Assembly (NCBI GenBank): GCA_020636135.1
Contig: JACJYK010000002.1
Span: 878,709 to 942,708, forward strand
Direction of reading: 5' to 3'
From: Lewinellaceae bacterium
Lineage (GTDB): Bacteria; Bacteroidota; Bacteroidia; Chitinophagales; Saprospiraceae
DNA: 64,000 nt
Made by a program: the position numbers and the translations under genes. Below, piece by piece: positions 36,582-45,026 of this stretch. The notes beneath the pieces were generated by a model that worked only from the letters and a program-made list of their open reading frames with translations, ran no database searches and had not been told where the DNA came from. Each line of letters begins with the position of its first letter. Position 1 is the stretch's first letter.

Positions 36582-37540
36582 GCCGTAATATTACTTCCCC
36601 ATAGTGTAAGGGCCAATAAGCTGTCATCTTTATCCTTCATAACGTCTTCCCATCTTATTCTTGTCATCTGTATCTCGGTCAGCTTGCTTTTGTATTTATT
36701 ATCCTTCATCCGTGATAGTTCACTGTATATTTCAGCTCCTATTTCATCAGCACCTGGCAGTACTACTCCATAAACCTCAGTCAGGTTCCCTGATTTAATA
36801 CTAATTGTTACAAGATATCCTTTTAAATTTGGTGGTTTTTTGAAATAATAAAGATCTAAGGTATTTGGGAAAATGCTATTTGTGTATACTCCTTCAAATT
36901 TGCTCTCTTCATTATTGTAATTCATTATTAAGTTTCTAAGCTTGTCAGAATTTACACTATATATAAATGCATACCCCAGTTCTTTAAAGGCTTTTAAATA
37001 GGCTGTTCTTAATAGTGCCAAATCAAATTTATTTTTATCAAATGTTTGTATTGTAAAGTTTACATCAAATTTTAATTGTTCGCTCTTAAAAATGTTCTCG
37101 ATGGCATTATGAAATTTAGGGTTTGTTCGCTCCGGGTTAAATAAGAAATTTGCCTTACCATCTCTATTGAAGAAAATTCTGCCATTTGTGGGAATACTAT
37201 TGTTTATCATGAATGAGGCGTTTTTTGAAGCGCCAGGTGTTTTATCCCCGAATTTCTTCGTCTCCAACATTTTTTTTAACTGACTATCAAATATGCTTCC
37301 ATGGCTATTATTGCATTGTTTACAGGTTAATACCGTTTCTTTGCCACCAACACTGCTTGGGAGTATATGCTCCAGTGTCAGTGGTGTTTTTGAATTATGT
37401 TTCAAGCTTGATCTTTCAAATGATCTTTTGCAGAGTGGGCATACATATATATCATCTTTTTTAAATTTGATGTTTGGGAAGAATGATAATATATCCTTAA
37501 GGTTGTTTGAATATTTATTGAATAGTTCTTCTTTATTCAT
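36563..37540 (-). CDS. HNH endonuclease (cassette 5)
   Basis: 325 residues. A zinc-stabilised HNH motif sits at about 33-85: CPLCKRSF, then LTLEHILPSSVGGKETVLTC and KQCNNSHGS. The remaining 230 residues match nothing I know and probably bind the target. The last 19 bases of the gene lie inside attC5. It could be a solitary restriction or homing-type nuclease; no methyltransferase is present in the cassette. Confidence 0.82.
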   Translation of the reverse strand: MNKEELFNKYSNNLKDILSFFPNIKFKKDDIYVCPLCKRSFERSSLKHNSKTPLTLEHILPSSVGGKETVLTCKQCNNSHGSIFDSQLKKMLETKKFGDKTPGASKNASFMINNSIPTNGRIFFNRDGKANFLFNPERTNPKFHNAIENIFKSEQLKFDVNFTIQTFDKNKFDLALLRTAYLKAFKELGYAFIYSVNSDKLRNLIMNYNNEESKFEGVYTNSIFPNTLDLYYFKKPPNLKGYLVTISIKSGNLTEVYGVVLPGADEIGAEIYSELSRMKDNKYKSKLTEIQMTRIRWEDVMKDKDDSLLALTLWGSNITATNMAR

Positions 37541-37564
37541 GATTTTGATTCTTTACTATATGCC

Positions 37565-37700
37565 CGCTAACGTTTTGGGCGCATGCGCCGTCCCGCCCCT
37601 CTATTGCTTCTTCCAAGTTACAATGTTTGTTAATGGTATCATGTTCTTCCTTGCGCGTATCTATTTCAGGCGGGATGGTCGTTATCGCGCCATGTTATGT
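37565..37700 (-). other. attC6
   Basis: 136 bp. Cores CGCTAAC (37565-37571) and GTTATGT (37694-37700). Arms GGGCGCATGCGCCGTCCCGC and GCGGGATGGTCGTTATCGCG. Same family as attC11 but with a clearly different loop, although the genes they serve are identical. Confidence 0.9.
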
Positions 37701-37724
37701 CTCGCCAAGAATCTTTTAACAAGT

Positions 37725-38084
37725 TCAATTCAATTGGTAGTCTTGGATTAGTACGGATGGTGTTAATTTAAGCTTTTCGGTCAGATTTCGAATCATTTTC
37801 ACGGTTAGTTTCCTCTTCTTATTTAATACTTCCGAAACGATTCCTTTTGAACCTATTACCCCCACTAAATCTTTCTGTTTTAGTTCCATTTCTTCCAATC
37901 TTATCTTAATCGCTGTGATGGGATCTGGAGCTTCAATTTTATAGTTCTCTTCTTCATAATTTTCAATGAGTAAGGCCAGTAGCTCAGCTTCTTGTCCTTC
38001 TTCTGTGTTGGGTTTGGCATCGAAGATCTCATTCAATCTTTCCAATGCTTTTTCGTATTCTATATCTGTTTTAATCAATTTCAT
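37725..38084 (-). CDS. higA: HigA-type antitoxin (cassette 6)
   Basis: 119 residues: an N-terminal helical region (DIEYEKALERLNEIFDAKPN, LALLIENYEEENYKI) and an HTH (MELKQKDLVGVIGSKGIVSE, VLNKKRKLTVKMI). Standard partner of PF09907-type HigB. It begins 2 bp after the toxin stop. The protein is identical to that at 42851-43210. Confidence 0.92.
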   Translation of the reverse strand: MKLIKTDIEYEKALERLNEIFDAKPNTEEGQEAELLALLIENYEEENYKIEAPDPITAIKIRLEEMELKQKDLVGVIGSKGIVSEVLNKKRKLTVKMIRNLTEKLKLTPSVLIQDYQLN

Positions 38085-38086
38085 TT

Positions 38087-38383
38087 TCAGATGTTGTTTG
38101 CATCAATAGTATCATAGTCTTTGTGAGTGCCAATAAATCGAATGAATAGCCATTGTTTTTCGTAGTTGATTTTAGCTATCAGTCGGTAATCGTTTCCTTT
38201 GATGTTGAACACTACCCTTGAGTTCTTGAGGATGCTTACAGTTGCATAGAACTGTTTTATATCATCGGGCTTGTTCCAGGTAGCTCCTTTCACCGTTTCA
38301 TACCATGTCTCCAGATAGTCCTTTGAATCTGGGTACTTTCCCCAAAACTCTCTAATCGTTTTCTTGGCTACGATACGTTTCAC
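38087..38383 (-). CDS. higB: HigB-type mRNA interferase (cassette 6)
   Basis: 98 residues with the PF09907 reading: KKTIREFWGKYPDSKDYLET, SRVVFNIKGNDYRLIAKI and RFIGTHKDYDTIDAN. This family cleaves translated mRNAs. Identical protein at 43213-43509. Confidence 0.93.
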   Translation of the reverse strand: MKRIVAKKTIREFWGKYPDSKDYLETWYETVKGATWNKPDDIKQFYATVSILKNSRVVFNIKGNDYRLIAKINYEKQWLFIRFIGTHKDYDTIDANNI

Positions 38384-38457
38384 GCTTCAAAGATACAAAG
38401 TTTTCAATATGAGAACAACCTTTATCGTGTTAAGGCCTATTGGGTATGGCTGGTGAG

Positions 38458-38526
38458 ACATAACGTGATGGCGGAATGCGGCGGCTGGGGCGATAGCCCA
38501 GGTGACGTCATGACCGCTTGTTATAC
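38458..38526 (-). other. attC7 (short type)
   Basis: 69 bp. Cores ACATAAC (38458-38464) and GTTATAC (38520-38526). Arms GATGGCGGAATGCGG and GACGTCATGACCGC with an apical stem CTGGG/CCCAG. Confidence 0.85.
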
Positions 38527-38531
38527 TGCGT

Positions 38532-38771
38532 TTATACTTCCCATTGACTTGTTTCACTGAACTCAATTCTTACTGACTTTGCATATGTTGTAACTTCCTT
38601 CATCGTACTTGAAATTGGGAAAGGATCAATTTCACTATCAATTATTAGATGCATATGATCTCTTGACCGTTTAACGAACATTAGGTAGTCTATCAATTCA
38701 TCTATTCCTTGTTCATCTGCTACAATTTCTATCTGTTCAGGTATTCCCTTGAATGTCAATATTGATATCAT
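38532..38771 (-). CDS. Immunity-protein-like small protein (Imm32-like, cassette 7)
   Basis: 79 residues: a short strand, then IEIVADEQGIDELIDYLMFV and HMHLIIDSEIDPF, which resembles Imm32 immunity proteins of polymorphic toxin systems. The match is from memory of the pattern and moderate. The start overlaps the upstream gene by four bases. No toxin is in the cassette. Confidence 0.5.
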   Translation of the reverse strand: MISILTFKGIPEQIEIVADEQGIDELIDYLMFVKRSRDHMHLIIDSEIDPFPISSTMKEVTTYAKSVRIEFSETSQWEV

Positions 38772-39172
38772 CCTTTTAGTTTATGTACACCAGATTCCAA
38801 ATACTCTTTCCACAAAATCAAATTCTCCCTAGTTATAGGGAAACCAATTCCGGGATTGTCCCACTCCAATATCACATTTGATACACGTTCCCCAATGTCC
38901 CCAAATTCATTCCATGAAAAATAATCTGATCCAATTAATGCAAATGCTATTGTATTTATATTTTCACTGGAAATGTCTCCTTCGATAGCATCATTGCATA
39001 AATTTAAGAGATGGTTCATGGTGACGGTGTACTCTCCTGTATCATCCATTATTTCAATATCAACTTCGGATGTATCGTATCCAGTTCTCATCCTACTTCC
39101 GTTAACATCTTCATTTAAAACCTCTGCAGAGATTTTACCATCAAAATATTTCTTGAGAATTTCCTCCTTCAT
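38768..39172 (-). CDS. Immunity-like protein, unknown family (cassette 7)
   Basis: 134 residues from the ATG at 39172; the frame extends to 39208 but that start is inside attC8. The reading NLCNDAIEGDISSENINTIA then FALIGSDYFSWNE, with many acidic residues, is typical of small immunity proteins that bind basic nuclease toxins. Coupled by a four-base overlap to the next gene. Function inferred only from composition and pairing. Confidence 0.55.
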   Translation of the reverse strand: MKEEILKKYFDGKISAEVLNEDVNGSRMRTGYDTSEVDIEIMDDTGEYTVTMNHLLNLCNDAIEGDISSENINTIAFALIGSDYFSWNEFGDIGERVSNVILEWDNPGIGFPITRENLILWKEYLESGVHKLKG

Positions 39173-39186
39173 TTTCTTTTTATACA

Positions 39187-39315
39187 GTATAACGGTGAGT
39201 ATATGCAAAGTAGGCGATTGCGGGCTTCATACCTATCAAACCGTGACAATTTTGAAGCGGGCTACAACCGTTGAATTTACTACTTTCTCGCATATTTTGT
39301 ATATACATTGTTATA
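39187..39315 (-). other. attC8
   Basis: 129 bp. Cores GTATAAC (39187-39193) and GTTATAG (39309-39315). Arms GAGTATATGCAAAGTAGGCG and CGCATATTTTGTATATAC. Same family as attC24. Confidence 0.9.
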
Positions 39316-39359
39316 GGGTGTTTTTTCTCAAGTATTCACAAAGAGTGTTCGAAGTTGCA

Positions 39360-40889
39360 TCATCGTACTAAATGCAACTGTCGTGTTTTAGCACAATCTG
39401 TATTTAACTTTTGTGTTGGATCAGCAAAGAATTGGTGTCCAAGTTGTAAAGCACATTTCCAGTATTCAAGGTCTTCCGAATTGGGTAATTCTACTGGAAA
39501 CTGTCCGTGTATACCATTTTTGAAAACGACATTTATTGCATTAGCATAAAGCATTTCTATTTTATAGCCGACGATACATGACGAGGAAGCATCCAACTCA
39601 CCAGTAAAAACTAACTGTGGGCCATCATAATAAACGTGTGAGTTTGCAATCTGCTCAGCTTGACCAGAGGGCCACAGATCACATACTGAAGAGCCTCCGA
39701 ACTCAGGAAGAAAAGAACGCACAATTTCAGAATTTGCTATGGCTTTGTCATATTCACATTTTGACTCGAATGGCTTGCTCTCATTACAGTATACGGATAA
39801 GTTTTGTCCTAAACTCTGTTGGGCATAAATCGGTTCAAGCGGTCGAACCTTATCGAGCCCTTCTTCTTTTCTCATTTTTTGCTGGGTCTCGAACATGAGT
39901 TGGCCATCGCCACGAGCTGCTGCATCCATGAGAATCAGGAGGTTCTGTATTCGTTGTTCGTAAGTCGAATAACCTCTTGGATATAACCAGTTACGAATAA
40001 AGTATATCAATTTAGAGTCATTGTATGATTGTTCACCGACTAATAAGGGCTGCTCCCTGAGTCGAACTAATGTTTCAGTAAAACGGCTACGTAATTGTGG
40101 AAATTTAGAAGAGCAGGCTGAGTCTACTGCACATTTAGTAAATAGCTTATTTAACGCGACATCAAGACCAATAGCATCATCGATAAGTTCCTGACCTTCA
40201 GGTAAAGCAGGGCCATCATGAATTATTGCACGAACGCTTGAAGGATAATAACGAGCCATTGTAAATGCAAGTCTGCTTCCATAGGAAATCCCCCAAAGAT
40301 TCCACTGATTCATACAAAGTGCTTTTCTGAGTTCTTCCATATCATTGGCACTATTTGCACTGTTATATTGCGAAAGGTCAATTCCCTGTTCAATAAGATT
40401 GTCTCTGCACTTTTCTAAATCAAAAGGATTGTCCTGGTCATCAGGGCAATATAGCTGAGGTATAGATCGACCAGTTCCTCTTTGGTCAAAAAATACCCAA
40501 TCTCTGTCAACCACTACATCGTGTATAAGAGGACTCGTTACCAGAGTTTCAGCAAAGTATAGGCTAGGCATTCCAGGACCACCGCTTAGGAAAAGAACTG
40601 GATTTTCAGGATCCGAATTTTTATGAGCCTTAATCACCATGAAAGCAATTTCAATGGATCGACCTTCTGGTGCATTATAATTTTCAGGCACCTTAAGCCG
40701 GCCGCAAATTACAGGAAGCTGGGCTTTACTAGAATCGAACGGACACGAAATCCTCTTCCATAAAGTTTTGACTTGGGTCGGTTCGATACTTTGTGCCAAT
40801 GCGCAATTTTGAAATAACATTAAAAATACAATAGAATACCCATAATTAGCAAGTTTCAGAGTTGTCAACATTTTTAAAAGTTGTTTCAT
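39360..40889 (-). CDS. Alpha/beta hydrolase, tripeptidyl-aminopeptidase (S33)-like (cassette 8)
   Basis: 509 residues with an exported N-terminus (hydrophobic segment about 15-32, possible lipidation Cys in FQNCAL). The S33 signatures are LFLSGGPGMPS (oxyanion), FFDQRGTGRS, nucleophile WGISYGSRL, acid in FTGELDASS and His in GIHGQFPVE followed by the CALQLGHQF tail. Relatives release amino acids or tripeptides, or hydrolyse antibiotics such as beta-lactone esters. Largest single-gene cassette after the T9SS ones. Confidence 0.82.
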   Translation of the reverse strand: MKQLLKMLTTLKLANYGYSIVFLMLFQNCALAQSIEPTQVKTLWKRISCPFDSSKAQLPVICGRLKVPENYNAPEGRSIEIAFMVIKAHKNSDPENPVLFLSGGPGMPSLYFAETLVTSPLIHDVVVDRDWVFFDQRGTGRSIPQLYCPDDQDNPFDLEKCRDNLIEQGIDLSQYNSANSANDMEELRKALCMNQWNLWGISYGSRLAFTMARYYPSSVRAIIHDGPALPEGQELIDDAIGLDVALNKLFTKCAVDSACSSKFPQLRSRFTETLVRLREQPLLVGEQSYNDSKLIYFIRNWLYPRGYSTYEQRIQNLLILMDAAARGDGQLMFETQQKMRKEEGLDKVRPLEPIYAQQSLGQNLSVYCNESKPFESKCEYDKAIANSEIVRSFLPEFGGSSVCDLWPSGQAEQIANSHVYYDGPQLVFTGELDASSSCIVGYKIEMLYANAINVVFKNGIHGQFPVELPNSEDLEYWKCALQLGHQFFADPTQKLNTDCAKTRQLHLVR

Positions 40890-40912
40890 GTGTATTATTT
40901 TTTTGAAATGCC

Positions 40913-41047
40913 CTATAACGTCTAAGTGTAGCCGAGGTAGCGGGCTCTATTGGGTCCTCTAGTCGGTAACACATTGTATTCTTCTAAGTTAGTCATTTCA
41001 TTCGTAAGTTTCTAAAGCCCGCTATCTTGTGCTACACCGTGTTATCT
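40913..41047 (-). other. attC9
   Basis: 135 bp. Cores CTATAAC (40913-40919) and GTTATCT (41041-41047). Arms TGTAGCCGAGGTAGCGGGCT and AGCCCGCTATCTTGTGCTAC. Right core differs by one base from the complement of the next left core. Confidence 0.9.
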
Positions 41048-41057
41048 GGGGCTCCAT

Positions 41058-41369
41058 TCATATTTTAATTGACAATTCTAGTTCACCGCCAAATCCTAAT
41101 TCAACTATTTTCTGGATCGTTGATAATCTTGCCTCTTTAATATTGTTTTCTATTTTTGATATATAGGATTTTGTAGTACCAACTTTATCAGCTAATTCTT
41201 GTTGAGTCATTCCCTTTTTATGCCTGGCTTCTTGAATGAGTACTCCTAACTTGAAATCTTGATATCCTTTCTCAAGTTCTTCTCTGGCTACTGTGCCTCT
41301 TTTACCGAAATGTTCCTCTTTCAGTTGCTCCAACGTTTTAAGATTACTTTCTTTCTTTTTCATATTCAT
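41058..41369 (-). CDS. XRE-family antitoxin (cassette 9)
   Basis: 103 residues. HTH at GMTQQELADKVGTTKSYISK followed by IENNIKEARLSTIQ. A diverged relative of the cassette 3 antitoxin (same LEQLKEEHFGKRGTVAREEL-type N-terminus). It overlaps the toxin gene by 26 bp. Confidence 0.9.
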   Translation of the reverse strand: MNMKKKESNLKTLEQLKEEHFGKRGTVAREELEKGYQDFKLGVLIQEARHKKGMTQQELADKVGTTKSYISKIENNIKEARLSTIQKIVELGFGGELELSIKI

Positions 41370-41694
41370 CTTTTATCTTAAGAGCTTTTTCAATTTCTGT
41401 TTTTGGTGTTTTTTGTGTTTTCTTTTGGAAGCCATTCATCAACACAACTAATTTGTCTTGATCAAAGAAGCAGAAGATTCTGAAGTTGTCGGTTCCAAAT
41501 TTCACCTTTACTTCGTATAATCCATCCGTGTTCGTTAGGTGTTTTAAGTACTTCTCAGGCACCACTTCAATATCTTCGATCAATTCCAATGTCCAGATGA
41601 TCTTTTGTTTCACCTTAATTCGCTGTTTAACAAAGAATTGATCAAAGTAATCTTTGTATCGAACTACCTTTCGAAACTTCTTTGGTGGATTCAC
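41344..41694 (-). CDS. RelE/HigB-like toxin (cassette 9)
   Basis: 116 residues: VKQKIIWTLELIEDIEVVPE, FGTDNFRIFCFFDQDKLVVL and NGFQKKTQKTPKTEIEKA. The Gp49/HigB family, as in cassette 3 but clearly different in sequence, so the two probably do not cross-neutralise. Confidence 0.9.
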   Translation of the reverse strand: MNPPKKFRKVVRYKDYFDQFFVKQRIKVKQKIIWTLELIEDIEVVPEKYLKHLTNTDGLYEVKVKFGTDNFRIFCFFDQDKLVVLMNGFQKKTQKTPKTEIEKALKIKDEYEKERK

Positions 41695-41811
41695 TTTTCA
41701 AAGATACTGCTTGTTTCACTAAAGGGCAACATCATATCCGCTTCTTAAGTACCTTTATGACTATTTGGAGGCTCTTTTAATGTAAGTGGCTGTTTTGTGA
41801 GTTACAGTCCC

Positions 41812-41877
41812 AGCTAACGGTTAGTACACCTGCCGTACGACCGATAGGGAGTATGGTCACGGTGTACATTGTTCTCA
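41812..41877 (-). other. attC10 (short type)
   Basis: 66 bp. Cores AGCTAAC (41812-41818) and GTTCTCA (41871-41877). Arms GTACACCTGCCGTACGACC and GGTCACGGTGTAC. Confidence 0.85.
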
Positions 41878-41885
41878 GCTGGTTT

Positions 41886-42638
41886 CTATTTACTTAGCGC
41901 TTGATCAATTCTTCTTTCTACTTGTTTAATTAACCTCAAAATTTCTTCTTCTGTAATGTTCTCAGTGCTATTATTTTGCCGAATTCTTAATGCCTTTTGC
42001 ACGGTTAAATTACTTGGTTCTCTAATTAAGAATTGCTTTCCACCATTTGTTTTTGAGTGAAATCTATTTGTTTCTATATATTGAAGTATTCTACAGGCGT
42101 TCAAAACTGAATTTTGACCTTTCGGGTCGTGAAAGTCATCCAATAAATATCCCATTTGCCAATGTAAAATTTGCTTCAGCGCATTTAATATCAATTTACT
42201 GTCTACTTTTTGAAAGTTTATTGATTGCTCACTTTCGTAAATTTTAATGCCATTCTGTCGGCATAGTTCTATAAGAATTAGCATTTCAGTACTTGATCCT
42301 TCTGACCACCTTTCTTCAGGCCAATTCATCCCAGTAGAAAACCAAAATTCATAGCTTGGTTTATTCTTAATTACTTCAACATTCTGTTTAGTCATCAAAA
42401 CAATATCTAATCCCGCTGCAAGACATGATTTTTTTGTCTCATTTAATATCTTTTCTAATTGGTCTTTTTCAAATGTTGTCAATGAACTATTTGTTATTCC
42501 AAAAACATCAATATCGCTTCTATTTTCAATATAGTCCCCAAAACTTGTAGAACCAATAATATAGAGACTGATTAATTTCTTTTGCAATACTAAATTAAGT
42601 CTATTAACCAACTCATTAATATATTCACTTTGAATCAT
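41886..42638 (-). CDS. Nucleotidyltransferase related to aminoglycoside adenylyltransferases (cassette 10)
   Basis: 250 residues. The Pol-beta-type active site is YIIGSTSFGDYIENRSDIDV (GS...G-D...SDID, about 25-44) with a third Asp in GLDIVLMTK. Downstream TEMLILIELCRQNGIKIYES and the helical C-terminal domain resemble ANT(3'')/ANT(9) proteins such as AadA. Resistance activity is not shown by sequence alone; other small molecules or tRNA-like targets are possible. aadA genes are classic cassette genes of mobile integrons. Confidence 0.65.
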   Translation of the reverse strand: MIQSEYINELVNRLNLVLQKKLISLYIIGSTSFGDYIENRSDIDVFGITNSSLTTFEKDQLEKILNETKKSCLAAGLDIVLMTKQNVEVIKNKPSYEFWFSTGMNWPEERWSEGSSTEMLILIELCRQNGIKIYESEQSINFQKVDSKLILNALKQILHWQMGYLLDDFHDPKGQNSVLNACRILQYIETNRFHSKTNGGKQFLIREPSNLTVQKALRIRQNNSTENITEEEILRLIKQVERRIDQALSK

Positions 42639-42690
42639 AGGCCTTAGAAACTACTGTGGACAATTTAATAACATTGTTGTGATAACTTGC

Positions 42691-42825
42691 TGAGAACGTT
42701 TAGGGCGCATGCGACGTTCCGCCTGCTTCATTTGTCCTGTGTTACTTTGTTTGTTTATTGTTTCATGTTTTTCATGTGTTCCGGCCTCTTTAAGGCGGAA
42801 TGGTCGTTATTGCGCCATGTTATGT
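42691..42825 (-). other. attC11
   Basis: 135 bp. Cores TGAGAAC (42691-42697) and GTTATGT (42819-42825). Arms AGGGCGCATGCGACGTTCCG and CGGAATGGTCGTTATTGCGC, compensated at the G-T to A-T position relative to attC6. Confidence 0.9.
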
Positions 42826-42850
42826 CTCGCCAAGAATCTTTTTAACAAGT

Positions 42851-43210
42851 TCAATTCAATTGGTAGTCTTGGATTAGTACGGATGGTGTTAATTTAAGCT
42901 TTTCGGTCAGATTTCGAATCATTTTCACGGTTAGTTTCCTCTTCTTATTTAATACTTCCGAAACGATTCCTTTTGAACCTATTACCCCCACTAAATCTTT
43001 CTGTTTTAGTTCCATTTCTTCCAATCTTATCTTAATCGCTGTGATGGGATCTGGAGCTTCAATTTTATAGTTCTCTTCTTCATAATTTTCAATGAGTAAG
43101 GCCAGTAGCTCAGCTTCTTGTCCTTCTTCTGTGTTGGGTTTGGCATCGAAGATCTCATTCAATCTTTCCAATGCTTTTTCGTATTCTATATCTGTTTTAA
43201 TCAATTTCAT
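42851..43210 (-). CDS. higA: HigA-type antitoxin, second copy (cassette 11)
   Basis: 119 residues, identical to the protein at 37725-38084; the DNA between the cores is also almost identical (one T run differs by one base). The duplication is recent. Confidence 0.92.
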   Translation of the reverse strand: MKLIKTDIEYEKALERLNEIFDAKPNTEEGQEAELLALLIENYEEENYKIEAPDPITAIKIRLEEMELKQKDLVGVIGSKGIVSEVLNKKRKLTVKMIRNLTEKLKLTPSVLIQDYQLN

Positions 43211-43212
43211 TT

Positions 43213-43509
43213 TCAGATGTTGTTTGCATCAATAGTATCATAGTCTTTGTGAGTGCCAATAAATCGAATGAATAGCCATTGTTTTTCGTAGTTGATTTTA
43301 GCTATCAGTCGGTAATCGTTTCCTTTGATGTTGAACACTACCCTTGAGTTCTTGAGGATGCTTACAGTTGCATAGAACTGTTTTATATCATCGGGCTTGT
43401 TCCAGGTAGCTCCTTTCACCGTTTCATACCATGTCTCCAGATAGTCCTTTGAATCTGGGTACTTTCCCCAAAACTCTCTAATCGTTTTCTTGGCTACGAT
43501 ACGTTTCAC
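43213..43509 (-). CDS. higB: HigB-type mRNA interferase, second copy (cassette 11)
   Basis: 98 residues, identical to the toxin at 38087-38383. PF09907 features FNIKGNDYRL and FIGTHKDYD present. Both copies should be active and mutually redundant. Confidence 0.92.
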   Translation of the reverse strand: MKRIVAKKTIREFWGKYPDSKDYLETWYETVKGATWNKPDDIKQFYATVSILKNSRVVFNIKGNDYRLIAKINYEKQWLFIRFIGTHKDYDTIDANNI

Positions 43510-43583
43510 GCTTCAAAGATACAAAGTTTTCAATATGAGAACAACCTTTATCGTGTTAAGGCCTATTGGGTATGGCTGGTGAG

Positions 43584-43710
43584 ACATAACGTCCAAGGCT
43601 ATGAGCAGTGGCGGTTCATGGCATCATTTACTTAAATAGTATCATGTATGTCTATGGTCATACTCTTCGTCAGGTTCTAATGCCGGCATTGCTTATAGCC
43701 GTTGTTATCT
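43584..43710 (-). other. attC12
   Basis: 127 bp. Cores ACATAAC (43584-43590) and GTTATCT (43704-43710). Same site as attC3 apart from the left core and two substitutions (CCGGCATT, GCCGTTG). Confidence 0.92.
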
Positions 43711-43720
43711 CGGGTTCATT

Positions 43721-44020
43721 TTAATTGATTGATATGGTTATTTTCTTACCCAATCCCAATTCAAATATTTTATATAATGTTGATAATTGAATATCTGTTT
43801 TACCGTTTTCAATTCTGGATATATAACTTTTTTTAGCTCCAATTTTATCTGCAAGTTCTTCTTGGGTGAGGTGTGCTTGTAATCTTTCTTCCTTTAACAT
43901 TTCACCTATGATGAAAGCTTTCGCTTTAGCTTCAAATTCATCTCTTACTTTTGTTCCGAGCTCACCGTACTTCTCGGTTAAATGTTCTTCAAGGGTTGTT
44001 GTTTGCTTAGCGTTTGCCAT
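43721..44020 (-). CDS. XRE-family antitoxin, cassette copy 2 (cassette 12)
   Basis: 99 residues from the ATG at 44020. Same HTH as copy 1 with changes near the N-terminus (KQTTTLEEHLTEKYGELG). Overlaps the toxin by 14 bp. Confidence 0.9.
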   Translation of the reverse strand: MANAKQTTTLEEHLTEKYGELGTKVRDEFEAKAKAFIIGEMLKEERLQAHLTQEELADKIGAKKSYISRIENGKTDIQLSTLYKIFELGLGKKITISIN

Positions 44021-44351
44021 CGAAAAACTCTTTTTTAATTTGTTTTGCCTTGTTAAGCTCTGATTTTGGGGTTTTCTGTGTTTTCTTAGTAAAACCATTC
44101 ATAAGAATCACCAGGTTCCCCTCATCATAGCAAAAGAAGATTCTATAGATGTTGCTTCCTTGTTTAATCCTTAAATAAAAGAGATTGGATTCTTCTGCAC
44201 TGCCAACATATCTGCCAGGGATTTGCCTTGTGTATTGCAAATAGTAGAGGCCAAGGTCGATCTTCTCTTGAACTTTGGTGGACTGACTATCATAGAACTC
44301 TTTAAAGTACGTTTTGAAGTAGACAACGTTCCGAATCTTCTCCATCTTCAA
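44007..44351 (-). CDS. RelE/HigB-like toxin, cassette copy 2 (cassette 12)
   Basis: 114 residues, identical to copy 1 except the last residues (KQIKKEFFDGKR). Gp49/HigB family. Confidence 0.9.
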   Translation of the reverse strand: MKMEKIRNVVYFKTYFKEFYDSQSTKVQEKIDLGLYYLQYTRQIPGRYVGSAEESNLFYLRIKQGSNIYRIFFCYDEGNLVILMNGFTKKTQKTPKSELNKAKQIKKEFFDGKR

Positions 44352-44450
44352 AGTTAACTAATAATGGAACTAGACGCAACTTTATTGTGTCCTTTGAGTA
44401 TCATTTTGACCCTTTTGATTTGAAGCTTACGAACCATTTTAAGAGTCATT

Positions 44451-44903
44451 TCAGCACATCCAATATTTCTTTCCTTCGAGATCGATGATTGCGGGTCCAC
44501 CTGTACACCCACCAATCTCGTCTAATTCAACATCACTTTCGGTGTGCGTGATGATCCATGGCCCGGATTTGTGTTTCTTTAATATCCCTTCATCAAGCAC
44601 TTCTCCTTTTTTGATGCCTGATAGTTGTCCATCTCCTTCGTAGATGACTTTAACCGAATCTCCTTTGATCTCAACGGCTACTTTCTCATTCATGGTCTTT
44701 CCATCCCATTCAGCAAATGCAATGTCGTAACGATAGGTGCCATCTGGAGGTATGGTATCAGCTGCTCTATTTATTTGATCAAATGTTTCTGTTCCGACCT
44801 CTACGGTTCTAGTGATATCCACTGTAGGAATATTCTGCACATCAGCTGAATATGCCAAGTAAATGGTTAAAGTAAAGATCAATGTGAGTTGAAGTAATTT
44901 CAT
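44451..44903 (-). CDS. Small secreted protein, cassette copy 2 (cassette 12)
   Basis: 150 residues, identical to the protein at 35062-35514, with signal peptide and two C-terminal-half cysteines. Unknown function. Confidence 0.75.
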   Translation of the reverse strand: MKLLQLTLIFTLTIYLAYSADVQNIPTVDITRTVEVGTETFDQINRAADTIPPDGTYRYDIAFAEWDGKTMNEKVAVEIKGDSVKVIYEGDGQLSGIKKGEVLDEGILKKHKSGPWIITHTESDVELDEIGGCTGGPAIIDLEGKKYWMC

Positions 44904-44929
44904 CGCTTGAACGCTGTGTTTTGAATCCG

Positions 44930-44996
44930 AGATAACGGCCGGTGCAAACGCAGTAGGCCCGCATAGGGGCTATTGCCGTTTTGCATTTTGTTAGGT
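44930..44996 (-). other. attC13 (short type)
   Basis: 67 bp. Cores AGATAAC (44930-44936) and GTTAGGT (44990-44996, the classical GTTRRRY form). Arms TGCAAACGCAGTAGGCCC and GGGGCTATTGCCGTTTTGCA. Confidence 0.88.
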
Positions 44997-45026
44997 AGCG
45001 TTTTCTTCTCTATTTAACTCTTTTTT

